DNA of 64,000 nt from Shouchella rhizosphaerae (GCF_900142675.1 NZ_FRBS01000001.1:620001-684000); one strand, 5' to 3'; shown: positions 26,997-35,344, numbered from the stretch's first letter. The notes: a model not told the origin generated them from the letters alone. Translations and numbers: made by a program.

Positions 26997-27920
26997 ATGA
27001 ATACATATATAGTACGAGGCAAAAAAATCCATGTAGAGATTTTCGGAGATCGGTCACTACCAGCTGTGCTTTTTCTTCATGGCGGGCCTGGAGAAAGCTG
27101 CTACGAATTTGTTTATCATCAGTCCAACCGTTTTTCAGATCAATTTCAATTGGTAGCGATTGACCAAAGAGGGGTTTGCCGCTCGGAAGGTTTATCAGAA
27201 ACTGAACCATTCGGGCTTCAAGATTTAGTGGAAGACTGTGAGGATTTGAGGAAACAACTGGGCATTAACCGATGGGCAGTCATTGGCCATTCGTTTGGTG
27301 GGTATCTTGCTTTGCTTTATGCCTCAGTTTATCCAAACGCTATCACAAACGTTGTTTTTGAATGTCCAACCTTTGACTTTGCATGGACGGCAAAAAGTTT
27401 GTTGCGCAGAGCAGCTTCTGTCTTTTTAGAGCTAGGAATCGAAACGAAATCCGAGGAATGTCTAAATCTAGCAACCAGCAACTTATCAAGTGAGCACCTA
27501 TTTGATTCGTATTTACGCCTAGGAGAGGAGCTAGGGGAACATAAAGAGGATATTTACCGGGTAAATGCCGATACTTCAATAGATTATTCGGCATATACGG
27601 ATGAAGAATGGGAGGCGTTTGATGACCGAACGGACATTCATCTTGAGCGTTTACGAGAAGAGGGAAGGATCTTCCAATCGATCGTCTCCTTGCTTCCCAG
27701 TCTTTCGGTTCCTTCTTTGCTTGTGATAGGGGACGCGGACCCGGTCACATGCGATAAACATGTGGAAGCTTATAATCAAATGGCAAACGGTCATAAAGTG
27801 GTGATTAAGAATTGTGGGCATACTCCCCATGCCGAATATCCAGATGTCTATTATCGAATTGTGTCTGCGTTTTTGTTACAGGGTGAATGGCGCTTTGTAG
27901 AAATAGGCAATGGAGCATAG
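26997..27920 (+). CDS. Alpha/beta hydrolase, proline-iminopeptidase-like
   Basis: 307 residues. The oxyanion loop FLHGGPGES, the IDQRGVCRSEG strand, the nucleophile elbow GHSFGGY (serine near residue 103), the acid in IGDADPVTCD and the histidine in CGHTPHAEYP form a complete catalytic apparatus of the S33/proline iminopeptidase type. The ATG at 26997 follows GAAGGAG. Probably an aminopeptidase or esterase in the cytoplasm; substrate not predictable. Confidence 0.85.
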   Translation: MNTYIVRGKKIHVEIFGDRSLPAVLFLHGGPGESCYEFVYHQSNRFSDQFQLVAIDQRGVCRSEGLSETEPFGLQDLVEDCEDLRKQLGINRWAVIGHSFGGYLALLYASVYPNAITNVVFECPTFDFAWTAKSLLRRAASVFLELGIETKSEECLNLATSNLSSEHLFDSYLRLGEELGEHKEDIYRVNADTSIDYSAYTDEEWEAFDDRTDIHLERLREEGRIFQSIVSLLPSLSVPSLLVIGDADPVTCDKHVEAYNQMANGHKVVIKNCGHTPHAEYPDVYYRIVSAFLLQGEWRFVEIGNGA

Positions 27921-27956
27921 AGCATACACGTACTTTAACAAGGATGTGAGTAAATA

Positions 27957-28412
27957 ATGGTTTTTCATGCGAAAATAGCGATTGTTCCTATGATTATATT
28001 TATATTTTTATTGGTAGGCGCCATGGTCGCGATGGCTGTTTTTCCTCTCACTTTTATTCTCGGAGAGGTGTCTTCATCCCTTATTTTTTTCAATTCGGTT
28101 GCGATGTTTATTGTTACAGTTGGCTTTCTCTTGTGGTATATAACCTCCATTAAATTTGTTTTGACAGAGGAACATCTTCTAATTAAAGGAGGTCCATTTA
28201 AACGTAAAATATTGTACCCAAACATAATAAAAGTCGTCCCAACAACTGCTCGATTCACCGGTTATCAAATTTCTTCGTCTGATAAGGGAATTGAATTGCG
28301 TTACAAAACAGCCAATGCTACTAGAACGATAAAAATATTACCAAAGGATAAATTGAAATTTATTGCCGAGTTGAGAAAACGGTGTCCAAATGCACAGATT
28401 AGTGAATTTTAA
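27957..28412 (+). CDS. Membrane protein with bacterial PH-like domain
   Basis: 151 residues: two N-terminal helices (VPMIIFIFLLVGAMVAMAVF and the one before LWYITSIKFVLTEEHLLIK), then a beta-rich segment LLIKGGPFKRKILYPNIIKV typical of short bacterial PH (bPH) domains. Starts 36 bases after the hydrolase gene with AAGGATG upstream, so probably cotranscribed. Function unknown. Confidence 0.7.
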   Translation: MVFHAKIAIVPMIIFIFLLVGAMVAMAVFPLTFILGEVSSSLIFFNSVAMFIVTVGFLLWYITSIKFVLTEEHLLIKGGPFKRKILYPNIIKVVPTTARFTGYQISSSDKGIELRYKTANATRTIKILPKDKLKFIAELRKRCPNAQISEF

Positions 28413-28629
28413 AGAGGGAATGGGGAGGCAATGTAGAAGTAAAAGAAAATAGGGGAATAGGCTCTATATGCAAACGAAGAAAATGATTGATCTGGATTTG
28501 TTACCTGCATCTGCATGATCAAAGCGGGTAGACATACAGTGAATACGCATATTAGATAGCCAGTAGTGGATGTACGTTAGACGCCTTTGCAATACATATG
28601 ATATGGATAGTAGAAAGCAGGTTATCTTA

Positions 28630-28938
28630 ATGAAAGTAATTACTTTATGCGGCTCTACAAAATTTAAGGAACAATTCGAGAAAGCAAATGCTTATCATAC
28701 ATTGCAAGGAAATATTGTGATAAGTCTCGGGTTTTTCGAGCAAAGTGAAGGTATAAAAATCACACAAGAGCAAGCAGAATTGTTGGAGGAAATTCATTAT
28801 AAAAAAATAAATATGTCTGACGAAATTTTTGTGATTGATGTTAATGGCTATATGGGGGAAAGCACAAAAAAAGAAATTGAGTATGCAAAACAACAAGGTA
28901 AATTAGTAAGTTACTATTCTGAGAGCGATATAAAGTAA
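28630..28938 (+). CDS. Nucleoside 2-deoxyribosyltransferase-like (DUF4406-type) protein
   Basis: 102 residues of a small Rossmann-like fold. ITLCGSTKFKEQFEKAN is the phosphate-binding start of the deoxyribosyltransferase-like family, and DEIFVIDVNGYMGESTKKEI carries the conserved acidic and GES residues. Members split or transfer nucleoside sugars; some act in phage or nucleotide defence. The ribosome site (AGCAGG) is weak and the gene is AT-rich. No partner gene is adjacent. Confidence 0.7.
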   Translation: MKVITLCGSTKFKEQFEKANAYHTLQGNIVISLGFFEQSEGIKITQEQAELLEEIHYKKINMSDEIFVIDVNGYMGESTKKEIEYAKQQGKLVSYYSESDIK

Positions 28939-29065
28939 TAAATCACCTATTTCACTAAACTGCGGCAGGTCAAGGGTATAACCCATCGCTCACTGCTGTA
29001 TTTTTTGATAATAATGTTATTGTAATTTTGAGGCGGAATATGTAATACAAAAGGATGGTGTCTCT

Positions 29066-29581
29066 ATGGACAAGAACGAGGAAGTATCTCTATCGCTTAG
29101 AAAGATTGCGAATTCCAGTGAAATGAACCAGGTAGCTGCGGCGATGAAAGAAGTGAGGCGGTCTGGTAAAGCTGCTTTGCCACTATTGATAGATGCGCTT
29201 CATGGTGAGGATCCGATGTTGCGTGACATTGCATGTGCCGTTCTCGGAGAGCTAGGTTCAGACGCAGGAGAGGCAGTGCCGAAACTGATCGAGCTGATGC
29301 AAACAAGCTCTGAGGAGACAAGGATGGCCGCAGCTCTCTCGTTGATGCGCATCGGCCCTGACAGTCTACCATTATTGGAAGAGACAGCCAAGAAATCAGT
29401 AGGTTTAACGAAATTCTGGGCTTGTTGGGCTATATCTTGGCTCGATCCTTCTCGGTTGGATCAGGATATGATCGTATGTCTAAAAGCTGAGCAGGAACAA
29501 CCAACGAGTGAAGTAACGCCATTCGCGGCAGCGGAAGCAGTCGGGAAAGTGATCGCATGGCAATTGAAAGAAGCTGACTAA
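29066..29581 (+). CDS. HEAT-repeat protein
   Basis: 171 residues, all helical, with at least three HEAT repeats: ALPLLIDALHGEDPMLRDIA, VPKLIELMQTSSEETRMAAA and SLPLLEETAKKSVGLTKFWA. Such scaffolds bind proteins or DNA; some PBS-lyase HEAT proteins act on bilins, but no catalytic residues are recognised. AAGGATGG precedes the ATG. A hairpin follows. Confidence 0.8.
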   Translation: MDKNEEVSLSLRKIANSSEMNQVAAAMKEVRRSGKAALPLLIDALHGEDPMLRDIACAVLGELGSDAGEAVPKLIELMQTSSEETRMAAALSLMRIGPDSLPLLEETAKKSVGLTKFWACWAISWLDPSRLDQDMIVCLKAEQEQPTSEVTPFAAAEAVGKVIAWQLKEAD

Positions 29582-29612
29582 AATGATTGTTTATCCTTTC
29601 TAAGATAAGACG

Positions 29613-29642
29613 GCGGGCATCTTAAGTACAACAAATGCCCGC
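29613..29642 (+). terminator. Hairpin after the HEAT-repeat gene
   Basis: Stem GCGGGCAT/ATGCCCGC with a 14-base loop, 31 bases after the stop; the following T content is modest. Confidence 0.55.
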
Positions 29643-29716
29643 TGTTCCTGTCAATGAGGGCTCGGGTTCGGGGAGGAAGCAAAGTATTTGTTAGACCCGT
29701 TCAATTCAATACGTTG

Positions 29717-29757
<41 letters not shown>

Positions 29758-29767
29758 GATGAAAAAG

Positions 29768-29820
29768 AAAGATCGTCTCGAATGACAAGTTTACTTCAGT
29801 TTTCGAGACAAAAAATCTTT
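29768..29820. repeat. Compound inverted repeat
   Basis: GTCTCGAA at 29775-29782 and TTCGAGAC at 29802-29809 are perfect complements. Outside them AAAGAT at 29768 and ATCTTT ending at 29820 are complements again, with unequal gaps. It lies in a gene-free stretch (29650-29880) between the HEAT gene and cat and may be an unidentified hairpin or a remnant of a mobile element end. Confidence 0.45.
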
Positions 29821-29882
29821 TCATTGCTAGCGCTAATCACTTACTTATTATCATATCTTAATTATTTGTCCAACAGAAACCA

Positions 29883-29914
29883 AATTAAAAGGAACTGTTG
29901 CACACAGTTCCTTT
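29883..29914 (-). terminator. Terminator of cat
   Basis: Perfect 11-base stem AAAGGAACTGT/ACAGTTCCTTT with a 5-base loop, followed on the minus strand by TTTTAATTT; 30 bases after the cat stop. Confidence 0.85.
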
Positions 29915-29943
29915 AATAATACGATTCATCCACTAACGACCAG

Positions 29944-30591
29944 TTAAATCCAGTCTTCACTTTCATCAGCAAGTTTTTGTAAGTCATTGATAAAAACACT
30001 TGCATGGTAGCCATCACAAATAGCATGATGCATTTGGATAGAGACAGGCAGGAATAATTCATCATTTACTTGTGAATACTTCCCTCCAGTTATTATGGGT
30101 AAGAGAAAATCTCCGCCATTATTTATATTTAGATTAAATGCTGTAAAAGAACTCCAAGGAATCATAGAAATCGGAATAGTGTTATCTGGTATTGGTTTTT
30201 TTGGAAATAATCTCCTCGTGCCATTGTATCTTTCTGCATCATTTTCATATTTAGAATGAAACTCAGAAAAAATAGTTAAGTTTGGTGACCAGATGCCAGA
30301 AAATGTGTGTGATTTGTTATCAAAAATGGTATAGAGTGGGCAAATCTCCGTCCAGTAACCTAAATTTCCTTCTGAGTTAAAATTTATTCTAAATTCTCTA
30401 TGGGCGTTCACGATTTTTGTCACCATAAAAATAAACGCAGGATATAACTTATAATGCTTTTTCTTTAAGTTCTTCATAAGTATAGTTATATTAATTTCAT
30501 TCGTCAGACTGAATGTTGTCTGCTGCTGTAAATAGTGTTCAAAATATTCTTTTCGATCCCATGTATCACGATTAATAGTGTTAAATTTCAT
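29944..30591 (-). CDS. cat: Type A chloramphenicol O-acetyltransferase (catBcl type)
   Basis: 215-residue trimeric enzyme that acetylates chloramphenicol with acetyl-CoA. The active-site motif QMHHAICDGYH carries the catalytic His189 and the structural Asp193 (HxxxDG); the N-terminus FNTINRDTWDRKEYFEHYL is the usual CAT opening. The ATG at 30591 follows AGGAGG by 8 bases; a TTG two codons earlier is less likely. AT-rich compared with core genes. A chromosomal gene of this kind is known from B. clausii probiotic strains. Expression is governed by the leader described next. Confidence 0.93.
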   Translation of the reverse strand: MKFNTINRDTWDRKEYFEHYLQQQTTFSLTNEINITILMKNLKKKHYKLYPAFIFMVTKIVNAHREFRINFNSEGNLGYWTEICPLYTIFDNKSHTFSGIWSPNLTIFSEFHSKYENDAERYNGTRRLFPKKPIPDNTIPISMIPWSSFTAFNLNINNGGDFLLPIITGGKYSQVNDELFLPVSIQMHHAICDGYHASVFINDLQKLADESEDWI

Positions 30592-30598
30592 AATCAAC

Positions 30599-30637
30599 GC
30601 CTCCTAATATAATATAATTAAATTTATCTTAGGAGGC
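30599..30637 (-). promoter_or_regulatory. Translational attenuator hairpin of cat
   Basis: GCCTCCTAA at 30599-30607 and TTAGGAGGC at 30629-30637 (plus-strand reading) pair perfectly over 9 bases. The downstream arm contains the cat AGGAGG ribosome site and the upstream arm contains the last codons of the leader peptide. In this state the ribosome site is hidden; a ribosome stalled in the leader would open it. Confidence 0.88.
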
Positions 30638-30658
30638 TATTTTCACTGCTTTTTTCAT
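30629..30658 (-). CDS. cat leader peptide, 9 residues (MKKAVKIAS)
   Basis: Short ORF with its own AAGGATGA ribosome site 6 bases upstream and a TAA stop inside the attenuator stem. Size and position equal those of the leader peptides of other inducible Gram-positive cat genes (nine codons, starting with M-K/V-K). Drug-dependent stalling here should induce cat. Confidence 0.85.
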   Translation of the reverse strand: MKKAVKIAS

Positions 30659-30697
30659 GACAGTCATCCTTTTTTATAGGCAATTTCATGCCATCAT

Positions 30698-30725
30698 ATT
30701 ATCAAGTATCTATAACAAGAGTCAA
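30698..30725 (-). promoter_or_regulatory. Promoter of cat
   Basis: -35 TTGACT (plus-strand AGTCAA at 30720-30725) and -10 GATAAT (ATTATC at 30698-30703), 16-base spacer, about 40 bases ahead of the leader peptide. Confidence 0.65.
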
Positions 30726-30769
30726 CAAACCTTCCAAATACATATACATTCATAGAATAAACCTTTTAA

Positions 30770-31360
30770 CTAATCCTTCAATCCTAATCCATCTAGAATT
30801 TTCTGGACGTACTTTTCCACCCTTGCTGCTCGTGTTTTTGGTTGCTTGGCACCAGAAAAATAAAGAATGTATGCTCGTTGCCTTCCTGGCGTCAATGCCT
30901 CAAAAGCGGTTTTCAAGGCGGGCATTTCATCGAATTTATTTTGCAGCTCTTCTGGAATGTTCAAGTTGGTATTATCTTGATTTACTTTCAATCCGGCTTT
31001 CTCTACTGCAATTGCTTCATCTATATAGTCTTTTAAAATAAGCTCTTTTTCAATGATTTCCTCAATATTTGTAAAGCGAATTTGGCGGGCCGCTTGTACG
31101 TTCTCTGTTTGTTGGATGAGTATCCCGTGGGCATCCTTTAACAAGGCACCTTTATGAAAAAGCAGCGCGCAGTAGTCTTTAAATCCATGTATTAATACGA
31201 TGTTTTTGTTTTCAAATGTATAGCAAGGGTGCATCCACTTAAATTCTTCAGTCAGGTCGCAGTCCAGAATAATCTCTCTTAACTTCTTATATTCTTCCTT
31301 CCACTTTTTAGCGTTATTTAAAAATTCATCAACCTTAGGATTCGTACTGTTATTTGGCAT
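30770..31360 (-). CDS. ydeI: YdeI/OmpD-associated family protein
   Basis: 196 residues in two parts: an N-terminal DUF1801 domain (LREIILDCDLTEEFKWMHPC, VLIHGFKDYCALLFHKGALL) and a C-terminal helical part with ALTPGRQRAYILYFSGAKQP and TRAARVEKYVQKIL, the YdeI/OmpD signature. Members are linked to tolerance of cationic peptides in enterobacteria; the role in Bacillaceae is not established. Lies upstream of the cat promoter on the same strand. Confidence 0.85.
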   Translation of the reverse strand: MPNNSTNPKVDEFLNNAKKWKEEYKKLREIILDCDLTEEFKWMHPCYTFENKNIVLIHGFKDYCALLFHKGALLKDAHGILIQQTENVQAARQIRFTNIEEIIEKELILKDYIDEAIAVEKAGLKVNQDNTNLNIPEELQNKFDEMPALKTAFEALTPGRQRAYILYFSGAKQPKTRAARVEKYVQKILDGLGLKD

Positions 31361-31480
31361 TGAGGGCTACACTCCTTCTATTTTTGGCGATATCATTAGT
31401 AATGTAAGCGCTGCAAAAATCTTATCATGTCACTTTTTGAAGTTCAACATACACTTATGAGTTCAGAAGTTCACTACAAT

Positions 31481-31771
31481 TTAACGTTTAAATGAGAGTT
31501 GTTTTTCTTCCAATGCAGCTCTAAGAGTTGGCAAGGATGCTGGTCCTATTCCATGAATCTTTAAAATTTCCTTTTCACTAAAGCGTGATAGCTGCTCTAA
31601 TGTCGTGATTCCCTCGTGTATCAATGCATTTCTAGCGGGAGAAGAAAGCTTTGAAAGAAATCCGCTACTTGGTTTGCTTTCTTGTTGACACGTTGGACAG
31701 CTTGGACAATCTGTACTTTTATAATATTTGTGTCCTTTATCGCACGTTTTTAATTCTTTTGAAGTGTTCAT
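31481..31771 (-). CDS. Small protein with RNA-polymerase-alpha-CTD-like helix-hairpin-helix domain and Cys cluster
   Basis: 96 residues. The N-terminal 28 hold cysteines at 10, 22, 25 and 28 plus a histidine at 14, a likely zinc knuckle. From about 38 to 90, LSSPARNALIHEGITTLEQL and EKEILKIHGIGPASLPTLRA match the C-terminal domain of RNA polymerase alpha (two HhH units). It is not RpoA, which is over 300 residues. DNA or RNA-polymerase contact is inferred. GGGGAGGATGAG lies upstream of the ATG. Confidence 0.75.
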   Translation of the reverse strand: MNTSKELKTCDKGHKYYKSTDCPSCPTCQQESKPSSGFLSKLSSPARNALIHEGITTLEQLSRFSEKEILKIHGIGPASLPTLRAALEEKQLSFKR

Positions 31772-31978
31772 CTCATCCTCCCCATTCTAAGCATCCCTGC
31801 TTTTTACATTTAGCTGTTCTAATTTTATAATTTTTTTCAAGTCCTGCATACTACCAATAACAAACTCCAGTTGATTTTTGGTTTATCCTTATCTCGTTGT
31901 TGATGTGGGAACGAAACTTTTTTTGTGTTGGCTCGTAAATAAGAGTAAGAGATAGATAATAAAAAGGAGTGATGGGAC

Positions 31979-32665
31979 TTGCCTTTTATTGCTGAGCAAT
32001 TGTTGCTATTAGCGATTAATCCGCAAACTGCGAAGCCTTATTACCGAGCTTCGACGGCTCTGCCTTATGCGCTTAATGGCGCCCTATTGGCTGAATTGAT
32101 GATCAATGGCAATATTGAACTACAACATAAGAAAGCAGTTGTTGTGAATGAAAATACGAATGATCCTTTGCTTAAGCAAACACTTGCACGTATGAAGGAG
32201 AAAAAGCCTCGCTCTCTCAAGTATTGGGTGCAAGGCCTCTCTTCTTCCCGCACTCAGCAAGAGGTGGCAGCATTGCTTGAGGAACAGGACCAGCTAACGG
32301 TTCGTAAAACACGTTTTCTAGGCCTCTTTCCAAGTTATGAATACCATTTAGAACGAAACGACTTACACGCCCACGCCTATCGTTTGTTCCGGGCGGTGTT
32401 GGATAAAATGAGTAGTCAAGAGCCCCTCAACCGAGAAGAAGAACGATACGCAGTGTTGCTTGCCTTTTTGCATACGAGCAAGCTTTTGCCTATTATCTTT
32501 AAAAAACGAGCTGAGGTACGAGAAGCAGCAGCGCATTTGAAGCGGATCAGCAAAGACTTACCTGTCTCTGCTGAAGTTAAAAAGACAATTGATGCCATGG
32601 AAACAGCAATGATTGTAGCGATGACTACGATAGTGGTCACATCAAATTCCTCTAACTCTTCGTGA
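31979..32665 (+). CDS. GPP34 (Golgi phosphoprotein 3-like) family protein
   Basis: 228 residues, helical. IAEQLLLLAINPQTAKPYYR, YALNGALLAELMINGNIEL and the beta-hairpin LTVRKTRFLGLFPSYEYHLE correspond to the GPP34 fold; the eukaryotic members bind PI4P. Bacterial homologues occur in Firmicutes and Actinobacteria with unknown function. The TTG start follows AAGGAG by 9 bases. The C-terminus ends in a hydrophobic AMIVAMTTIVVTS stretch that may associate with membrane. Single gene. Confidence 0.8.
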   Translation: MPFIAEQLLLLAINPQTAKPYYRASTALPYALNGALLAELMINGNIELQHKKAVVVNENTNDPLLKQTLARMKEKKPRSLKYWVQGLSSSRTQQEVAALLEEQDQLTVRKTRFLGLFPSYEYHLERNDLHAHAYRLFRAVLDKMSSQEPLNREEERYAVLLAFLHTSKLLPIIFKKRAEVREAAAHLKRISKDLPVSAEVKKTIDAMETAMIVAMTTIVVTSNSSNSS

Positions 32666-32700
32666 CGGAGAAGCTTCGCCTGAAATCTGTAAAACAATTA

Positions 32701-32733
32701 GCCTGTAGAAAACGTAGGTGTTTTTCTACAGGC
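32701..32733. terminator. Bidirectional hairpin between the GPP34 and YitT-family genes
   Basis: Perfect 12-base stem GCCTGTAGAAAA/TTTTCTACAGGC with a 9-base loop, 35 bases from either stop codon. The T run is inside the stem. Confidence 0.7.
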
Positions 32734-32761
32734 TGAGGTGCCGTTTTACCGGTATCTTTTT

Positions 32762-33616
32762 TTAATGGTCCTCTTCTCCTTTGAATGCAGCCCCTCTCGA
32801 TTCATGGGCATCGATAATGGTGAAAAAGGCGTTTCGGTCATGTTCATAGATAGTATTTTTAAGTTGCATGATCTCCAGTCTTCCTACTACCACGTACAAG
32901 ATGTCTTTTTCTTTTCCTTGATAGCCCCCCTGCCCTTTTAGCCTTGTTACACCTTTGCCCAGTTTCGCCGTAATTGCTTCAGTAAGTTGTTCATAGTGGT
33001 CCGAGACAATCATGACCGCTTTCGTTTGGTCGGGCCCCTCTACCACTGCATCGATCGTTTTGGCGGCTACGTAATAAGTTAGAATAGAGTACATGGCGTT
33101 TTCGAAGCCATACACAAAAGCAGCCCAAGCGAAAACGGCCACGTTAAAAGCGAGTACACATTCACCGACTGTAAAGGGAATTTTACGAGTTAACAATAAT
33201 CCTAATACTTCTGTGCCGTCCAGCGCGCCTCCACTTCGAATGACCAACCCTACCCCAAGTCCTAATAGCAGTCCGCCAAATATGGTTGCTAGCAAAGGCG
33301 TCGTCGTCAGAGGTTCTAAATGCCAATGATGCAAAAGCGATTCTGATACAGCGAGGATAATGTTTCCAGTCAAAGAATAGATTAAAAAACGTTTGCCGAG
33401 GTAGAGAAAGCCAAAATATAAAAACGGGACATTTAAAAGAAGGACGAGAATGCCAAAATTAAAAGATGTAATCGCATTTAAAATCAACGAGATGCCGATA
33501 ATGCCTCCATCGATAATACTGTTTGGCAATAGGAACCATTCAATCGCTATAGCGGCTAAAATGGCACCTGCCATCACAGTGAATATTCGAAAGCTCAGTT
33601 GCTGTGAAGCTGGCAT
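32762..33616 (-). CDS. YitT-family membrane protein (DUF161/DUF2179)
   Basis: 284 residues: five or six N-terminal helices in a DUF161-type repeat (LLPNSIIDGGIIGISLILNA, LLATIFGGLLLGLGVGLVIR) and a C-terminal soluble DUF2179 domain (KAVMIVSDHYEQLTEAITAK, KGVTRLKGQGGY). The ATG at 33616 follows GGAGGG by 7 bases; the longer frame is not supported. Function of the family is unknown. Confidence 0.88.
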   Translation of the reverse strand: MPASQQLSFRIFTVMAGAILAAIAIEWFLLPNSIIDGGIIGISLILNAITSFNFGILVLLLNVPFLYFGFLYLGKRFLIYSLTGNIILAVSESLLHHWHLEPLTTTPLLATIFGGLLLGLGVGLVIRSGGALDGTEVLGLLLTRKIPFTVGECVLAFNVAVFAWAAFVYGFENAMYSILTYYVAAKTIDAVVEGPDQTKAVMIVSDHYEQLTEAITAKLGKGVTRLKGQGGYQGKEKDILYVVVGRLEIMQLKNTIYEHDRNAFFTIIDAHESRGAAFKGEEDH

Positions 33617-33798
33617 AGACAGTCCCTCCATCTCATTACTATGGACAAAATTGAATTTTTTTATGCAAAAGGACCCAATTGTAAAATGAGACTTTCGGCT
33701 TAAAAGAGTGACAGATTGACGAAATTGCGAAGAGCGCTTCAAGCATGGGCTTCTTTATCCGAATTAAGTAGTAAGGACAGATTTAAAAGGAGACTCAC

Positions 33799-34605
33799 AT
33801 GGACAAGACATCATTTATCGGCATTTTTTTAGGAATAGGTACAGTTATATTTGGAGTCATTTTAAAAGGCTCTAGCTTAGAGGTGCTCCTGAATCCCGCC
33901 GCTATTGTCATCATCATAATTGGTACGATTGCAGCTGTTTTAATCGCCTTTCCTTTTTCAGACATTAAACGAGTTCCAAAATTGTTTGGCGTGTTGCTGT
34001 CTGAACGGAAAGAAACCTCTCAGCATGAAATCGTGGAAAAGTTCGTAGAGTATGCGACCATTTCTCGTCGTGACGGGATGCTTGCCCTTGAAAGCAAGAT
34101 TGAAGATATAGACGATCCGTTTTTTCAGCAGGCAACACGGATGATGATCGATGGCCAGGACCCTGACTTTATTCGCCATACATTGCATGAGCGGATTGAT
34201 GCCATGCAAGAACGCCATGCAACAGGAGCGGCCATTTTCAGCCAAGCTGGCACCTATTCGCCAAGCCTTGGCGTACTCGGGGCGGTGCTGGGGCTTATTT
34301 CTGCACTTGGCAATTTGGATGACATTAACAAATTAGGCGAGTCGATTGCAGCTGCTTTTGTTGCAACACTGCTTGGGATCTTTTTTGGCTATGTGCTTTG
34401 GCATCCATTTGCCAATAAACTACGGCGTAAGTCAAAAATTGAAGTATTGAATCAGCATATGATTATCGAAGGCACGATTGCCATTATTAATGGCAGCTCG
34501 CCTCGGGCGGTTGAAGAGTATTTGTCGGTTTATATGGAGGAAAAGAAGCAAAAAGCATACAAAGAAGGAGCAGAACAACGACATGTCACACAAGCGGAGG
34601 CCTAG
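33799..34605 (+). CDS. motA: Flagellar stator subunit MotA
   Basis: 268 residues, four transmembrane helices with a large cytoplasmic loop between 2 and 3. The conserved proline of helix 3 lies in YSPSLGVLGAVLGLISALG; SRRDGMLALE is the cytoplasmic-loop signature. With MotB it forms the ion-driven stator. AAAGGAG precedes the ATG. No other mot set is seen in the window. Confidence 0.95.
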   Translation: MDKTSFIGIFLGIGTVIFGVILKGSSLEVLLNPAAIVIIIIGTIAAVLIAFPFSDIKRVPKLFGVLLSERKETSQHEIVEKFVEYATISRRDGMLALESKIEDIDDPFFQQATRMMIDGQDPDFIRHTLHERIDAMQERHATGAAIFSQAGTYSPSLGVLGAVLGLISALGNLDDINKLGESIAAAFVATLLGIFFGYVLWHPFANKLRRKSKIEVLNQHMIIEGTIAIINGSSPRAVEEYLSVYMEEKKQKAYKEGAEQRHVTQAEA

Positions 34606-35341
34606 GCGGCATGACAGTAACACACATGTAGACGAAACATGGCTTCTACCTTATGCCGATATGCTTACTTTGCTTGTCGCCTTGTTTATTGTCCTATTTG
34701 CGATGGGCCAAATTGATCAAGCCAAGTATGACCAACTCAAAATTGTGCTTTCCGAAACGCTTGGCGGACAAGGGATTCTTGATAATCAAAATGCCCTTGA
34801 CGAAGTGGATGAACAGGCGCGGAATACCCTTGAAAGCGATCCTTCTGAATTAAGCGAAGCCTCAAAACTGGAACGAAGTGAATTGGAACAGCTTCAGGCA
34901 CGCTTAAATGGGTATATTGAAGAAAAGCAGTTGGCGGATCGGCTACAAACGGAACTTGGTGCTTCCGGATTGTTAATTACGATCAATGACGGCATCTTGT
35001 TTGCTTCAGGGAGTGCCGAGCTTAAGAGCGATTCGATCGAACTAATCGAGCAACTATCAGCTATGCTTGCTTCTGACCCACCTCGCTATATTCAAATTTC
35101 CGGGCATACCGACAATGTGCCGATGGGAAACAACGAATTTGATTCGAACTGGGAATTAAGCAGCGCCCGTGCTTACAATGTCATGAAACTGTTTTTTGAA
35201 TACGATCATTTTGAGCCGGCGCAACTGTCGTTTGCAGGTTACGGTGAGTATCACCCGATTACTTCAAACGAGACTGCTGAAGGAAGGCAAGCCAACCGAC
35301 GCGTGGAAGTCCTCGTTCTCCCGTTGGAACCAATCGAATAA
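34583..35341 (+). CDS. motB: Flagellar stator subunit MotB (dual-ion B. clausii type)
   Basis: 252 residues: one helix with the ion-carrying Asp26 in PYADMLTLLVALFIVLFAMG, a plug/linker, and the OmpA-like peptidoglycan-binding domain (SGHTDNVP, NWELSSARAYNVM, NRRVEVLV). V37, A40, G42, Q43 and Q46 are all present. These are the residues I recall as setting Na+ versus H+ use in the B. clausii stator. The ATG at 34583 overlaps motA by 23 bases with AAGGAG upstream. A strong terminator follows. Confidence 0.95.
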   Translation: MSHKRRPRRHDSNTHVDETWLLPYADMLTLLVALFIVLFAMGQIDQAKYDQLKIVLSETLGGQGILDNQNALDEVDEQARNTLESDPSELSEASKLERSELEQLQARLNGYIEEKQLADRLQTELGASGLLITINDGILFASGSAELKSDSIELIEQLSAMLASDPPRYIQISGHTDNVPMGNNEFDSNWELSSARAYNVMKLFFEYDHFEPAQLSFAGYGEYHPITSNETAEGRQANRRVEVLVLPLEPIE

Positions 35342-35344
35342 AAA

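Noticed and set aside
33616-33798. Sigma-D promoter for motAB
   Set aside because: Looked for TAAA-N15-GCCGATAA; the best match (TCAA-N15-TCCGAATT) differs at too many positions to report.
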